64,000 nt of DNA from Colias croceus (lineage: Eukaryota > Arthropoda > Insecta > Lepidoptera > Pieridae). The notes beneath the pieces are model-generated. The model saw only the letters and a list, made by a program, of their open reading frames with translations, made no database searches and was not told the origin of the DNA. The DNA lies in assembly GCF_905220415.1 (NCBI RefSeq), contig NC_059561.1, positions 6,278,001 through 6,342,000 on the forward strand, in the 5' to 3' direction. How positions within the stretch are numbered: position 1 is the stretch's first letter; each line of letters begins with the position of its first letter. The position numbers and the translations under genes are program-made. Below are positions 1-11,399 of this stretch, one piece after another.

Positions 1-1125
1 TGGAAATTAAGTTGATTATAGCATTGAATATTTTAGAGTGATTCTTTTAAACACGCTTTTATTAGCTTCACCTGTATCATAGGCATTTATGCTTGTATGT
101 TTGTAGGTATATGTAACCTACTCGTTTATAGCTGGTTTTGACCCACATAAAATAAAAAATTCATTCAAACTTTGTACACACATCAAAGATCGGGGACAAT
201 ACAACAATTTAATGAGCTTATCAAACGTGTTTATCACTTTTTAAAACTCTATTTACTTATTTAAAAAAATGTGAAACTCTATAATTTTATAACCCATTGA
301 GCCCCCAGCGGGCCGATCGGTCCACGACACAATAGATTTTCTATTGTGTCTGTGATTCCGGGGGCTTAGTTATTACAGGAAAATTTTTACTCAAGAGCTT
401 CTAATATAGAGACAAATTATTATACATTATCAGACGGGATTATTTTATTCGATACGCGCACCAAGTTGCAAAAAGACACACAAAAAGTCAAAATGAGATT
501 CAAACTTCACTCATTGGCGTGATAATGTTGTTAATTTCATCCCCATTGATATAATTACGATCAAAACAATTTTTTTCATAAAATATAAAATTCGTGAACA
601 GATGAGTGAAGGTCGACATAACTTCATTATGCAGCAAGCTCCTTTCGTTGTTGTGAGTTTCATAAATGAACTTTATTACGTCAGTTCGGTACCACTGAAA
701 ATCAGCGCTTGTTTGCTATTATTTTATTTCTTTATCCAGCACACAGCAGGACTTCACTGCACAAAATATAAATTTATGTCTTCTTTGAAAATTTCAAATA
801 ATAAAAAACATTAATAAGCATACCTTGCTATCCTTGATCCTTGATCATGATTACATGTGCTACTCTTTCGGTTTGATGCGCCCGAGGTTTCACGCCTTTT
901 CTTGTTCCCCGTATATCATAAAATGCACATTTTTATCATATACAACGGGGATGATACCTATACAATGCGAATAATTAGCAAATTATTTATATTAGAACCT
1001 TTAAATCCAGTTTTATTGGAAGTAACACCCTCCATCTAAATTAAGTATAGGCGTAGTTCGTCTATTGGGTACCTACTTCTTCTGCTATTAAAAATGATGA
1101 TGATGATGAAATTAATTGTCTCCAG
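1..1125. other. Intron upstream of the first visible exon
   Basis: AT-rich DNA ending in the acceptor at 1124-1125. The first visible exon begins in the middle of a PDZ domain, so this must be intron. It holds one palindromic repeat (291-368). The ORFs at 602-814 and 857-1039 have no recognisable domain and look like chance. Confidence 0.7.
291..368 (+). repeat. Short dispersed repeat with a 10-bp hairpin core (copy 1)
   Basis: About 78 bp starting 'aacccattgag' and ending near 'ccgggggctta'. Its core at 326-350 is a perfect inverted repeat, GACACAATAG-ATTTT-CTATTGTGTC. Two further copies are present at about 11006 and, inverted, at about 50225. Confidence 0.75.
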
Positions 1126-1275
1126 GATGGGCGACTACGCAGCGGTGACATGTTACTGCGCATCGGCGCGGTGTCCGTGGTGGGGATGTGCGCGCGGCAA
1201 GCGGCCGCCGTGCTGCGGCAGTGCGGCGCCTGCGTGCGCTTGCTGGTCGCTCGCCCCGCGCATACCAACATGCAG
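1126..1275 (+). CDS. MPDZ: Exon 1 (in window): C-terminal half of a PDZ domain
   Basis: Acceptor 'ctccag' before 1126 and donor 'gtgtgt' after 1275; 150 nt, phase 0 at both ends, 50 codons. It starts DGRLRSGDMLLRIG, the turn and strand that follow the beta-C region of a PDZ, and continues through the alpha-B helix (RQAAAVLRQCG) to the last strand (ACVRLLVARP). The GRLxSGD...VLRQCG pattern is what I recall for MUPP1 PDZ3. The helix-start position that is His in class I PDZs appears to be Ala here. The N-terminal half of this domain lies outside the window. The exon is strikingly GC-rich against its AT-rich introns, as are most exons of this gene. Confidence 0.85.
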
Positions 1276-1341
1276 GTGTGTAGGGAAATTGAAGGCAATG
1301 TTACTCATCTTTGGATAATCTTTGTTATTCGTAAAGATATA

Positions 1342-1628
1342 CAGGGTGTCCCAACAACGGTATACTAAGCCCCAAGGAGGTTATAGTTTTGCATACGCTG
1401 AGTACGTAAAAAATACTTATAAAATTCCAGACGATTTTTTTTGACAAATAGATGAATTTCTTAAAACTCTATATTGTGTACACCCCTAACAAGCAACCCA
1501 CTCAACTTTGCCACCTGCACGTGAACTATCGTAAGATTGTTTTCATAGACAAATTAATGCTCATAGTAGCGAAGCAGTGTATGCAAAACTACAAGTCCCG
1601 CTTATTATACCGATAGTGGGACACCCTG
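1342..1628. mobile_element. MITE with CAGGGTGTCCCA terminal inverted repeats
   Basis: Starts CAGGGTGTCCCA and ends TGGGACACCCTG, flanked by TA on both sides (1340-1341 and 1629-1630). The inverted termini can be followed about 55 bp inward, through GGTATA and TAGTTTTGCATAC. No coding capacity. TA duplication suggests a non-autonomous Tc1/mariner-type element. Confidence 0.85.
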
Positions 1629-4600
1629 TATATTATCTTATGGTAAAAAAATTTACAACAGGTTTTCATTTATAATTTTATTTAAGAAATAAGCAAACAA
1701 TAAACGAAACTTTTTTAAAACAAATTGAGTATTTTTGGAATCTCACGCGAATTCGGCACAAATCAAGCAGAAAGTACTGGATTTTAAATTATTTTTCCTC
1801 CATTTTAATAACACATATTGCATATTAAATAATTACCTACAATCTTAGAATACTTACCATAAAAACTGCAGCTGTACATTTAACTTCAATAAATGTTTTG
1901 GGAAACAACAATTCCAGTGAATCCTGAGCATTACTCGTACAACTTTTAATGGCAGATAATAAATACATTGATGAATAATTTAGAAGTAACAATCCATAAA
2001 CTCGAGAACCGTTGACAAATCCAACGTCTAAATAACTCTAATAAAACTTTATCTCTTCCGTTTTAACTTTTAATGCCAGATAAAGAGTCCAGAAATGAAT
2101 ATTTTCTAAATAACAACCGACGATAAGTAGTCTTCAGTAAAAACTACCCTACTTTGACAATTTATTTTTATCTACCTACAAATATTATGCGAGATGCTTG
2201 CATATACTGCAGTTTTTTTGGTTTAGTTGATTTAAAATAAAATAATTATAATATTTTTTCATTTACAAGTTGCTGCTTACCTATAATTTTCGACTACCGA
2301 CTTACCTAATACTCTAACCTTACCACTTTAATAAGCATTTTTTTGGTCAATTGACATAGATTCGCGGATGAGCACTATTCACAGATAAACTTAGGATATC
2401 AATTACAATGTCACCCTTCCAAAGTACTGAAATTTAACACATATAATTTCACAAAAATCCTACCCTTTCTCTCTTTCCATAAAAAGTACAAAAACGCTTC
2501 ATGCAAGTCAATAAATTGCATAACAGAATAATGAACTTTATCGGCATCCCTACCAGGACTCCAGTATGTTAATTACTGGCCGCTCCCACTCAATTTATAT
2601 TAAAAACATTTATGTCAACCCTATGGAATTTTCCTGATATAAACGACAATTAATGACGTCATGTAATTAAACGTTTGTCGAAGGGCTCGTATTTATGCAA
2701 ACCTTGAGATTTAGTAGACGTTTTATACACTTTTTATGGGATGATGTTACTGCTACAGAATATAGGGTAGTAATAATTAACAAGACATTGTAAATGTTCT
2801 TCCATTTCTACCTACATAGGTTGGATATTTAACATATTATACAAGGCAGGTGTTTGTTGCTAAATGTCTTAATACGGTACAATGACTGGAGAAGGTTCTG
2901 GAAATTTAATATTACAGAAAAAAAACCTAATAAGTGCTTCTGATTTGGAAGTTATTTAATATGTATTTAGACAACCCTGAAGTTGTAATGGATGACGGAA
3001 TTTTTTGGAAATTACAATCATGCATACAATAATTTTTTTATGAGTTTTTGCATATAAAATTATGATTTGATTCGGAATTCATTCTATTCGGAATTAAAAA
3101 AAATATAAATTAATAAAGTGTATCCTGGAATAACGTTCCTCTTTACTACAGACATAAAAAGGGAAAAAAAGCGTTGAACAAATTTATATAAAATTTCAAC
3201 GCTCTGTTGTTAGTCAAACAGCGATTTTAATATTGACTTTTATAATCTCTGAATTAAATATTTTTAAAGTATCTATTTTATGATTAAATTCCTGACTCGC
3301 AATTTTATAATAGAAAGTTGGAGGAAGAAAAGAGCCTGCAACTTTATTCGCGTAGACCCGTACAAAAATACTGTTTATTCCAAAATTTAGTATATAATAT
3401 TGTTATCATAAAAAAACATGTACATTTTCTTCAAGAAAATGTGACGCAAAAATCGCTTTTATTCTATTAAAAACATATTATCACTAATAATAATTAAAGC
3501 AAATGATAAACCTCTCAAGTTAAAATTCATTAAGTCTTTTGAACTACTACACAATTTGCCAAAAAATACTCATACTTACCTACATACTAATAACATACAA
3601 TTGAAAACAGTCTATTAAATATTCACTGTTTTATTTTTTATAAACTATCTTGCATAAAAAGTGCTGTGGATTTGCCATTGAAAAAATATCGGAATTTTCC
3701 CAGCACGGGAAATGTCTGCAGATTAATTAAGTAATATCCGATCGAACCGACGCTCATTGAAGCTCCAGTGACACTGATTAATTGAATGTTATCCATCGAC
3801 GAGTGGATTAGCGGCTTTGATAATATTGTTCATACATAGCACGTAATGTGTTAATCAGATAATTGTGGCACAATTAACGGTGTGAATTTAATACCAACTA
3901 CATTGAGTTACTATGTACTACAGGTACGTAATAATAGCTCAATGACCAACTATGGATTGCAGCGATGTATTGAAATTGTGGATTGAAATTGTGATTGATA
4001 TCCTTTGTTGGTTAAAGTTCTTTGAGTTGTATACATGGGCGTAGCCACGGTGGGGCAGGGTGGGGCGCTTGCCCCACCCTGGCTCTCACCTGGAAGGTAC
4101 CTAACCAAATCTAAAAAAAAATAATTATCTAGGTACTGACAAAACTTAATATCCGCAAAAAAATTCACACTCGAAACTTGTCAATCGACTCAAAAAAATG
4201 CGATCTAAACAAAAAGCTTGCGCACGATTGACCCCATACATTCACAAACATAATCCTTTTGTTTTTCGTTTGTGTGTGTCAAATACCTTTGAGCAATTAT
4301 TTAACTCTAAATTGACTGATTAACAAATTTTCATACGCCCATCAGCGCCCAAACGGCTAAAGTTAGGGACACATTTTTGGATGGACGTCGAATTACGCAC
4401 GAAAAAAAGAAGATAGGGCTTCCATGTTAGGTTCTTACGTGTTATAAATTTTCGTGACAGAAAAAGTAGTGTAGTACCACATGAGTAGAAAGACGGGTAG
4501 TACTGTTACTCCACTAAATAAAGCTGTTTTTTTTTTTTGCCAAATTCGCACTAAATTTCCGATCAAATTTCACTTTTGTTTTTTTTATGATATAAGAAGG

Positions 4601-5262
4601 AAAATGAGCCGAAGCGACGCCTTGCCTGATGGTAAGCTAAATGAACAAAATGAAAATAGACGAAGTTAAGGTTAAGGGTCACTTATTGACCATAAAAACA
4701 CAAAATGCTGACAGATCCAGTTGGAGCTTCGCTCGCAATCTTAAAGAAAAGTTTTTGGCCGATATCTCGGAAATTATCCACTTTAAAGCAAAAGTTATTT
4801 TGACTTTTTTGTAGAGAGTAAAATTTCGTATCTTTTATACCGTGTAAACTTTTGTAAAACTAACCGTGTACGATTTATGGCCTATTTAATGAACTGGTTT
4901 ATTGTTTTTGGCTAGTTCCAAACCATCCATTTTTTAAGATCAATTTATTTGAAACTTTTTTTCTTATGTCCACACTTTTTGAGTTATTTAACGTTTGATG
5001 TTGGATTACCGGTCGAAAAATAGAAAATTTCAAAGTATGTTTCGTATACCTATGTATATTTCGTACAACTAAACAATATTGAGTAATTATTTATATTCGG
5101 ATGCAAGAATAAAAAAAAAGAAAATGATAGGAGAATATTTTTAAAAATGTCTAAAAAATTCATTTTTCTGTAAAAAAAAATCAAATTTTTTTCCGTTTCG
5201 GAAACGGCGAAAATCCACATGCATGCATTGGAAATCTCTTCTTCGCCTTCATTACATCCGTA

Positions 5263-5996
5263 TCCGTAATATCCGTAATACCTTATCAAAATACAGCCAA
5301 ATATCTGGGTATGACTCTTGACGCAAAGCTTCGCTGGAAGGCTCATGTCAAAAAGAAACGCGAAGAGCTAGAGCTTCGCTATAAGGCTATGTACTGGCTA
5401 ATTGGCAAGCATTCTTCACTCTCAAAGCAAAACAAGTTACTCTTGTATAAACAAGTCCTTATGCCTTTGTGGACTTATGGTAGTCAGCTTTGGGGCTGTA
5501 CCAAACAAAGCAATATCACTATCATACAACGATTCCAAAATAAAGTACTGAGAGAGATCGTGAATGCTCCGTGGTACATTAGAAATGACGACCTACATCG
5601 GGACCTTAAAGTAGATCTCGTCACGGACATAATTAAAAAGAACGCCGAAGCTCACGAACGCAGACTTCACCATCATGTGAACGTCGAGGCTATCCAGCTC
5701 CTTGACAACACGGACATAGTGAGAAGACTGAAAAGGACAAAACCTTTTGAGTTAGTTTAGTGAAGTGTCAGTGTAATATAGTGATTGCTATTCATAAAGA
5801 ACACATGAATAAAGTGTCTTCGCCTTAAATAGAGACATTAAGAAAAGTGTTAATGGACACATTCTTAGACATACTATACCTAGCAAATTAAGTTAGATTT
5901 ATATTACTCATTAGCCTATAGTAAAAGGCTAGATCGTAATTTTCAATAATGATACCTTAGGTTCATTATTTTAGGTAAAAAAAAAAAAAAAAAAAA
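5263..5996 (+). mobile_element. 5'-truncated non-LTR retrotransposon (Jockey-like) insertion
   Basis: Ends in a poly(A) run of about 20 bases at 5977-5996 and is flanked by the 10-bp duplication TACATCCGTA (5253-5262 and 5997-6006). It carries the end of a reverse-transcriptase ORF, so it is a typical 5'-truncated LINE copy. It sits inside the loop of the foldback element 4034-6901 and is therefore younger than it. Confidence 0.85.
5290..5760 (+). pseudogene. Reverse transcriptase C-terminus of a Jockey-clade LINE
   Basis: The open frame runs from the 5' truncation to TAG at 5758-5760. It shows the LINE signature KYLGMTLDxKLxWxxHV, then a helical stretch with LLYKQVLMPLWTYGSQLWG and the spacer TIIQRFQNKVLREIVNAPWY, which is usual for the thumb/C-terminal part of Jockey, BS and X-element polymerases. 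The catalytic YxDD and the endonuclease are missing by truncation, so it cannot move on its own. The frame is intact over about 150 codons, so the insertion is fairly recent. Confidence 0.85.
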
Positions 5997-6919
5997 TACA
6001 TCCGTAAAAAATCTTTTGGTCTGCCGCGTCACCCGCCGAGCGTCGGCATTTCTACACTAAACGTTCTACGACTCAAAAAATATGGGCACTAAAAAAAATG
6101 TTTCAAACAAAAGTTGTAGAGAATAAAGTGATCTTAAAAAATAGCTAGATGCATTTTATTGATTAATCCAATATTTTATGAGTTATTAGCAAAAAACGAT
6201 AAACCGGTTCATTAAATAGACCTTACACCGTTACCATAAACAGTAATTTATACAAGAAATGTTTACAGAGTATAAAAGATGCGAAATTTTACTTTCTACA
6301 AAAAAAAAAGTCTCAGTAACTTTTGCCCTAAAGTGGATAGTTTTCGAGATATTGGCCAAAACCTAAAAGATTGCGAGCAAAGCTCCACCTGGATCTGTCA
6401 TTTTGTGTTTTTATGGTCAATAAGTGACCCTTAACCTAAAACAAAAATGAAATTGGATCGGAAGTGCGAGTTTAAATGCTTTATTTACTGCGTTATATTT
6501 ACCATTTAAAATGGTTTAATTTTCAATTTACGTAGACAATTATTCTTAGACATGTTTAGTATATTTTTTGGTAAAAAGAAATTAAAACATCATATTCTTG
6601 TATTTATACATAGAAAGTTAAACTATAAAATATAGTGATGAAAATTTCAACATAAACGGCTGTATCTTTTGATTGTGTTGGTTTATTAATTTCAGCTTGA
6701 TACAGCCACGCGTTCCTGAGAAAAAAGGTCTTAGACACACAGACAGACGGACGACAAAGTGATCTATAAGGATTTTGTTTTTTTCTTTTTGAGGGTCGAA
6801 GCCCTAAAAATAAACCGGGATAAGACCGTGGGTATAGTTGCTAGTTACATATTATTTTTTATTGTTGCCCCACCCTGTGCCCATGGCTAGCTACGCCCAT
6901 GGTTGTATAATCATCACTG

Positions 6920-6976
6920 CATAGTATCAAAACATAGTATCAAAACATAGTATCAAAACATAGTATCAAAACATAG
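6920..6976 (+). repeat. 13-bp tandem repeat, four copies
   Basis: Four perfect copies of CATAGTATCAAAA plus a partial fifth, just outside the right end of the foldback element. Confidence 0.9.
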
Positions 6977-6977
6977 C

Positions 6978-7132
6978 CTTCAGCGCGGGGACCGAATCGA
7001 GAAATTCCGTAACGAAAAAACCTCACGCTCCCCACTCCGACAGGCACGGAGGTGTGGCTTGAGCCTTGAAGGCATGCTATGCAATAGCTTTACCGCAGCA
7101 GTCCCCGAGTGCCACACGTCTTTTTTTAATTG
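6978..7132 (+). repeat. SINE-like conserved 170-bp repeat (copy 1, 5' end lost)
   Basis: Contains 'gcgcggggaccgaatcgag', 'aacctcacgctccccactcc' and 'gcagtccccgagtgccacac', then a T-run. Near-identical copies occur at 20331-20495 (minus) and 50491-50660 (plus). The minus-strand ORF 6980-7165 is a by-product of this repeat. Confidence 0.8.
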
Positions 7133-7753
7133 ACAGAGAACCATCTCGAGGAAGTTTTTAGTCATGGGCGGAAAGCTAGTAAATAATATTATTGTTTAAA
7201 GCATTTTGGTACCTAATTATCGTTGTAAGCTGTGGACTGTGGTTAATTATAGACAAGGACATGACTTACTTAAATCTTTATCCGTAAATTAAGTTTAATA
7301 TAAATATAAATGCTTTCATTCTTAAAATAGAAAATATACAGTATTTCACTTTAAGGATTAAAGTCGCACAAACTTTTCGAGTCGTCCCTGTTTTTGGCAG
7401 GCGATGCTATTTTAAGGCATTAAAACTTTCTTACTTTTGATTTTCCTGAAACATAAACTTCACCATCAATCTCTATGTTTTGTTCCTTCTGTATAGATAC
7501 GGATATTCCATGGAATTTAAGTTTGGTACATATTATACTATGCTTGCATAGAGCGGATTGTCTAATAAAGATGTTAAGTGTGGAATTGGAATTGTGTATG
7601 TTTGCCCTTCTTTGACATCACAACGGAGCGACTCTATGATCTGATTTTTTGTGTTTAGAGATAGCTGTTAGGAGGTTAGAGAGAAACTTATTACCGCGAC
7701 CAAACATCTGATTATCATTGTTTGTAGTTGTCTTATAAGTATGTTTTGTTTTC

Positions 7754-7850
7754 AAACTCAAACTCAAACATTTATTTATTCAATTAGACTTCTTCCAGAA
7801 GCACTTTTGAATCGCCATTACATTCTTTGAATTTACCACCGATTTACCAT
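7754..7850 (-). repeat. LINE/SINE 3' end with (TTTGAG)n tail, antisense
   Basis: 'caaactcaaactcaaacatt' followed by 'attagacttcttccagaagc' is the reverse complement of sequences at about 16168-16300 and 29294-29432. It ends 33 bp before exon 2. Confidence 0.75.
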
Positions 7851-7882
7851 TTATAATTTATCTTTTGTTTAATATTTATCAG

Positions 7883-8053
7883 TCGCTGGGAGCATCACAA
7901 GCGCCGATAGTCCCGTCTCGTTTACTCGCGGACCCCATAGAGCTAGAGAAGCGACTGTCTGACGCCGGCCATGATGGGTTCGGTGCGTTGTGCGAAGATA
8001 CCACGCCGCCGTCACCACCACCCACTATTATTGAGGAAACTTATCATCATAGG
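7883..8053 (+). CDS. MPDZ: Exon 2: inter-PDZ linker
   Basis: Acceptor 'tatcag', donor 'gtaagt'; 171 nt, 57 codons, phase 0. It encodes SLGASQAPIVPSRLL...DPIELEKRL followed by a proline-rich stretch TTPPSPPPT. Sequence of the DPxELEKRL type follows a PDZ domain in MUPP1-like proteins, as I recall. No domain of its own; likely a flexible spacer. Confidence 0.8.
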
Positions 8054-8539
8054 GTAAGTAATGGAACAGATAATATAATTCCTACTGAAAAATACGATTA
8101 ACGGTAATAAAGTTATTTTGAAATTAAAGGGTTTAATGTATGTCTGTTAAGTACCTGATTATTATTTATCGTTTTATTTTTTACATTATATATATATATG
8201 TGTCTTATTGTGCTATACCTAATAATGGATCGTTTTGTGTAATTTTTTTTTCAAAACCATTTTCAATTTTTATACCAATTGAACGTTTTTATTTTCATAA
8301 TTTAATATGTATATTGTACATGTGACAACTTATAACATGTATTCAATTCAACAGATATAAAATATTATAAATATTTATCTTTGCACAACATGAAATAAAA
8401 AAAAAACACCTAATTCTAAAAGCAAAAACATTAAATATTAATAAAACTCGTTTGCAATCCAGTTTATGTAACATTAATTTTAAATTGGATTATTACAAAC
8501 AAATAACACTACAAACATGTAATAAAGCTACTCTTCCAG

Positions 8540-8643
8540 CCAGTAGCATCCATAGTAGCAGTAGTACCACGCGAAGCGCTCGCCCCCTCCCCGCGCCCGC
8601 CGCTCATCCCCGCACCACCACCTAAAGTACCACCGCCTTTACG
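8540..8643 (+). CDS. MPDZ: Exon 3: proline-rich linker
   Basis: Acceptor 'cttccag', donor 'gtaagt'; 104 nt, entered in phase 0 and left with two bases over (CG|A = Arg with exon 4). Codes PVASIVAVVPREALAPSPRP and then PPLIPAPPPKVPPP, a proline-rich tail that could bind SH3 or WW domains. Confidence 0.75.
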
Positions 8644-8645
8644 GT

Positions 8646-8942
8646 AAGTATACACACACATACACACACACACAAACACATTAAGGAAACACATAAAATA
8701 CATATACATGTTCAATATACGCAAACATGTCAAATACACACACTCAGACGTGTCAAATATACGTAAACATGTAAACACACGAAGACATGTGAAATATACT
8801 CTTACACATATCAGAGATTATATAGTTACAATAACACACAAACATGTTAAATAAACATGTACACGTGCTAAATATATGTGTATACGTGTCAATTATATAC
8901 ATCCACATGTTAAATACACACACATAGACATGTTAAATACTT
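8646..8942. repeat. Degenerate CA-rich repeat
   Basis: Begins directly at the exon 3 donor with (CA)n and continues as about ten degenerate copies of a unit like 'acatgttaaatacacacaca'. Unstable sequence next to a splice site. Confidence 0.7.
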
Positions 8943-9001
8943 ATAAATAATTTATTATAATTAAAATACTTTTCTCTCGAATAATTACACTTTTTCTTCA
9001 G

Positions 9002-9126
9002 ATTACCTTTAGACATGGCGGTGCGAGGTACCGGGGAACCAGAAACAATAAGCTATGAAGTGGACCTGAATAAAGATTCCGCTTTAGGACTGGGAATTAC
9101 TGTGGCGGGATATGTTTGTGAACAAG
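9002..9126 (+). CDS. MPDZ: Exon 4: start of PDZ domain b
   Basis: Acceptor 'cttcag', donor 'gtaagt'; 125 nt. After a short linker it codes ISYEVDLNKDSALGLGITVA, the first strand and carboxylate-binding loop (GLGI) of a PDZ domain that is completed by exons 5 and 6. One base (G) is carried to exon 5 to form Glu. The arrangement VxLxKDxxxGLGITVAGY is close to MUPP1 PDZ4. Confidence 0.88.
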
Positions 9127-9225
9127 GTAAGTTTATATTATGTAGTTACTGTTTACTGCTTGGTAAGTTTGTCTATAATAAGATACAGGTAACAACTACG
9201 TCAATATTATCCATCCAACTTCCAA

Positions 9226-9433
9226 CTAATATTATAAATGCGAAAGTTTTTGGGGATGTGTGTGTGTATGTTTTTTTTTCACGTAAATACTACTGAACAG
9301 ATTACAATGAAATTTATCACACATATAGAGGGTAACTTCCCTTCTTCTTTATTGCGGGTAATCCCGGAAATCCAACGGGAACGGGAACTATTCGGGTTTT
9401 CCTTTGAAAACGCGGGCGAAAAGCTAGTTTTTA
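9226..9433 (+). repeat. Lepidopteran SINE/LINE-3'-end repeat
   Basis: Runs from 'aatattataaatgcgaaag' to 'aacgcgggcgaaaagctagt'. The reverse complement family member is at 35499-35712, with the same block order. Confidence 0.8.
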
Positions 9434-10069
9434 ATAAATGCTTAATAAATCTTTTCACTCTAGCTTTTATCTATTATAGAATTTTAAAAATTAATTAATC
9501 AGTTTTAAAAACATAAAATCAAATCTTCTTTATAATACGTTAGACAAAAAATAGAGAAAATACTTTTAATTAAAACTCTGTGTCTTGAAAAAAATATTTA
9601 AAACCCATTTCCACGGGAATGCGATATTTAATATCAGCCTTGCGGTTCTTTTAATCGGATTAAAAAGAATAAACGGCAAAAAGTTTGAAAACGCGGACGA
9701 AGCGAGCTACCGTGATAAACAAAAAAGATTGTAAACATAGGTAGCTTGTATTGTGACTAAATATAAACTGAAAACATATTTTTGGGATTTTTGTAAGGTT
9801 ATTATAGGCATAAATAAACATGATATTTTGTCCCTAATAATTATTATTAATGTTGGTTGCAGGGCTGATAATTTTGATATTCCATTTTATACGATTCGGG
9901 AAAAAATAAAACGGAAAAGTTGGTTGCATTCAAATTAAATGCCAATCTTTATTTTGGATTTTGTTCATTTTAATTAATCCGTACGACTATTTTGTCATGA
10001 AAACGGAACTGTATAGTACTTTACTAGACAATAATTATCTATACATATAATAAATCTGTAGAAGGGTCA

Positions 10070-10520
10070 ATTCTGTACATTGAAAATATTGAAAAAATAA
10101 ATAGCAGGGGTCGTTACTGGATCGATACCAAGCCCAAATATGTGATTAAAAAAATTTTTGTCTGTCTGTCTGTCTGTCTGTCTGTATGTATGTTCAGGCA
10201 TCACGTGAAAACTAACGGTTCGATTTCGATGAAACTTGGTATAATTATACCTTATTATCCTGGGCATAAAATAGAATACTTTTTATCCCGGAAAAATACG
10301 CAGAAAAAAAATTATCTTAATTTTTGAGTTTTATCCATAGACGTTGTTCTGTAGAACCGCGAACACACGTTGCGTATTAATATAGGCCTAGCCGTATTTG
10401 GGTTCAATAGATAGATATTTATAAGATGTCATTGTCAGAGTTAGGTACTCAAAATGGAGAAATAAACCATCCACGCGAAGACCAGCATCCGCGCGGACGG
10501 AGTCGCGGGCGGAAGCTAGT
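10070..10520 (+). repeat. SINE/LINE-like repeat with TCTG microsatellite
   Basis: Includes five or more TCTG units (about 10160-10184), 'gatttcgatgaaacttggta' and the tail 'gagtcgcgggcggaagctag'. The tail motif 'cgcgggcggaagctagt' marks many lepidopteran interspersed repeats. ORFs here on both strands are shadows. Confidence 0.7.
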
Positions 10521-11005
10521 TATTCAATATAAATACATACCTACAAAATATATACACTCGAACATAACCCTCCTTTTTCACATTAGTCGTGATAATCTTC
10601 CATACAATAAATTGAAGAACGAACGAAAATTGCACACCAAAACAACTCTGTCAACGTAGAACATAGTAGGTAATCTTGATAAGTGTTATCAAGAACACAA
10701 ATTTATCTCCGTGTAAACAATATATTTTCGCGTTATGAGACACACAGTAATATTACGCTTGGAACATGTTGGAAGGTTGAGAAATGATATATTTTAACGG
10801 ATATAAAGCAGGATGTTTTCATGTTTGAGAAATTATATTTTGACAGATTTAAAACAGGATTTTTTGTTATATTGGGTATTTTATAACCGGAGGTTGTTGG
10901 TTAAATTTTGTTTTAAATCCGTTTTCGAAGTTGCAAATTGGTATTAACATGACTGATCCAAACAACATACCAAAAATGCAGAACTACATCATGCTTTGCG
11001 AATAT

Positions 11006-11090
11006 AACCCATTGACCACCGAGCGGCCCAATGGGAATGAGACCACGACACAATAGATTTTCTATTGTGTCTGTGATTCCGGAGGCTGAG
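11006..11090 (+). repeat. Short dispersed repeat with hairpin core (copy 2)
   Basis: Same core GACACAATAG-ATTTT-CTATTGTGTC (11047-11071) and flanks as 291-368, with substitutions outside the core. Confidence 0.75.
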
Positions 11091-11399
11091 GGATTAATAT
11101 TAATTTCCACCGGCCTAGGTATCTAGATATTATGATACTTTATTATAAAGGTATTAAATATTCTGTGTATTAATTATGCTTGCAGCTTCACTCTCCTGTA
11201 GTTGAATAAAATATCAGTTTTAAGTTGACTTAAAAACATTATTGTTTCGTAAAAAATTCCAGATATTTTAAAAACAAATATTATGTTATTCTTGTTACTT
11301 GAATGGCTACTCCCGATTACAAACGAGCTATTGATCTAAGATAGTATCATCAATTACAAACTACATTTAAAGTTTCCCTTTATTATCTATAAGTATCTA

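Larger units (their letters stand above)
4034..6901. mobile_element. Foldback, hAT-like non-autonomous element with nested LINE
   Basis: Ends CATGGGCGTAGC and GCTACGCCCATG, flanked by the 8-bp direct repeat GTTGTATA (4026-4033 and 6902-6909). An 8-bp duplication is typical of hAT elements. Inside are long imperfect inverted arms: 4510-4990 matches the reverse complement of about 6065-6490 (for example 'ggttaagggtcacttattga' at 4667 against 'aataagtgacccttaacc' near 6420). A LINE fragment has inserted between the arms at 5263-5996. No transposase is visible. Confidence 0.8.
1276..7882. other. Intron 1, 6.6 kb, with several mobile elements
   Basis: Holds a TA-flanked MITE (1342-1628), a 2.87-kb foldback/hAT-like composite with a nested LINE (4034-6901), a 13-bp tandem repeat (6920-6976), a SINE-like repeat (about 6978-7132) and an antisense LINE tail (about 7754-7850). 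I see nothing recognisable between about 1632 and 4030. Confidence 0.75.

Noticed and set aside
1062..1368. Alternative frames and antisense ORF over exon 1
   Set aside because: GC-rich exon sequence leaves several frames open; only the frame DGRLRSGD fits a PDZ domain and the splice phases.
3700..3830. Homeodomain-like sites (attaattaag, gattaattgaatg) in intron 1
   Set aside because: TAAT-type cores are frequent by chance in AT-rich DNA, and no promoter or exon lies nearby.
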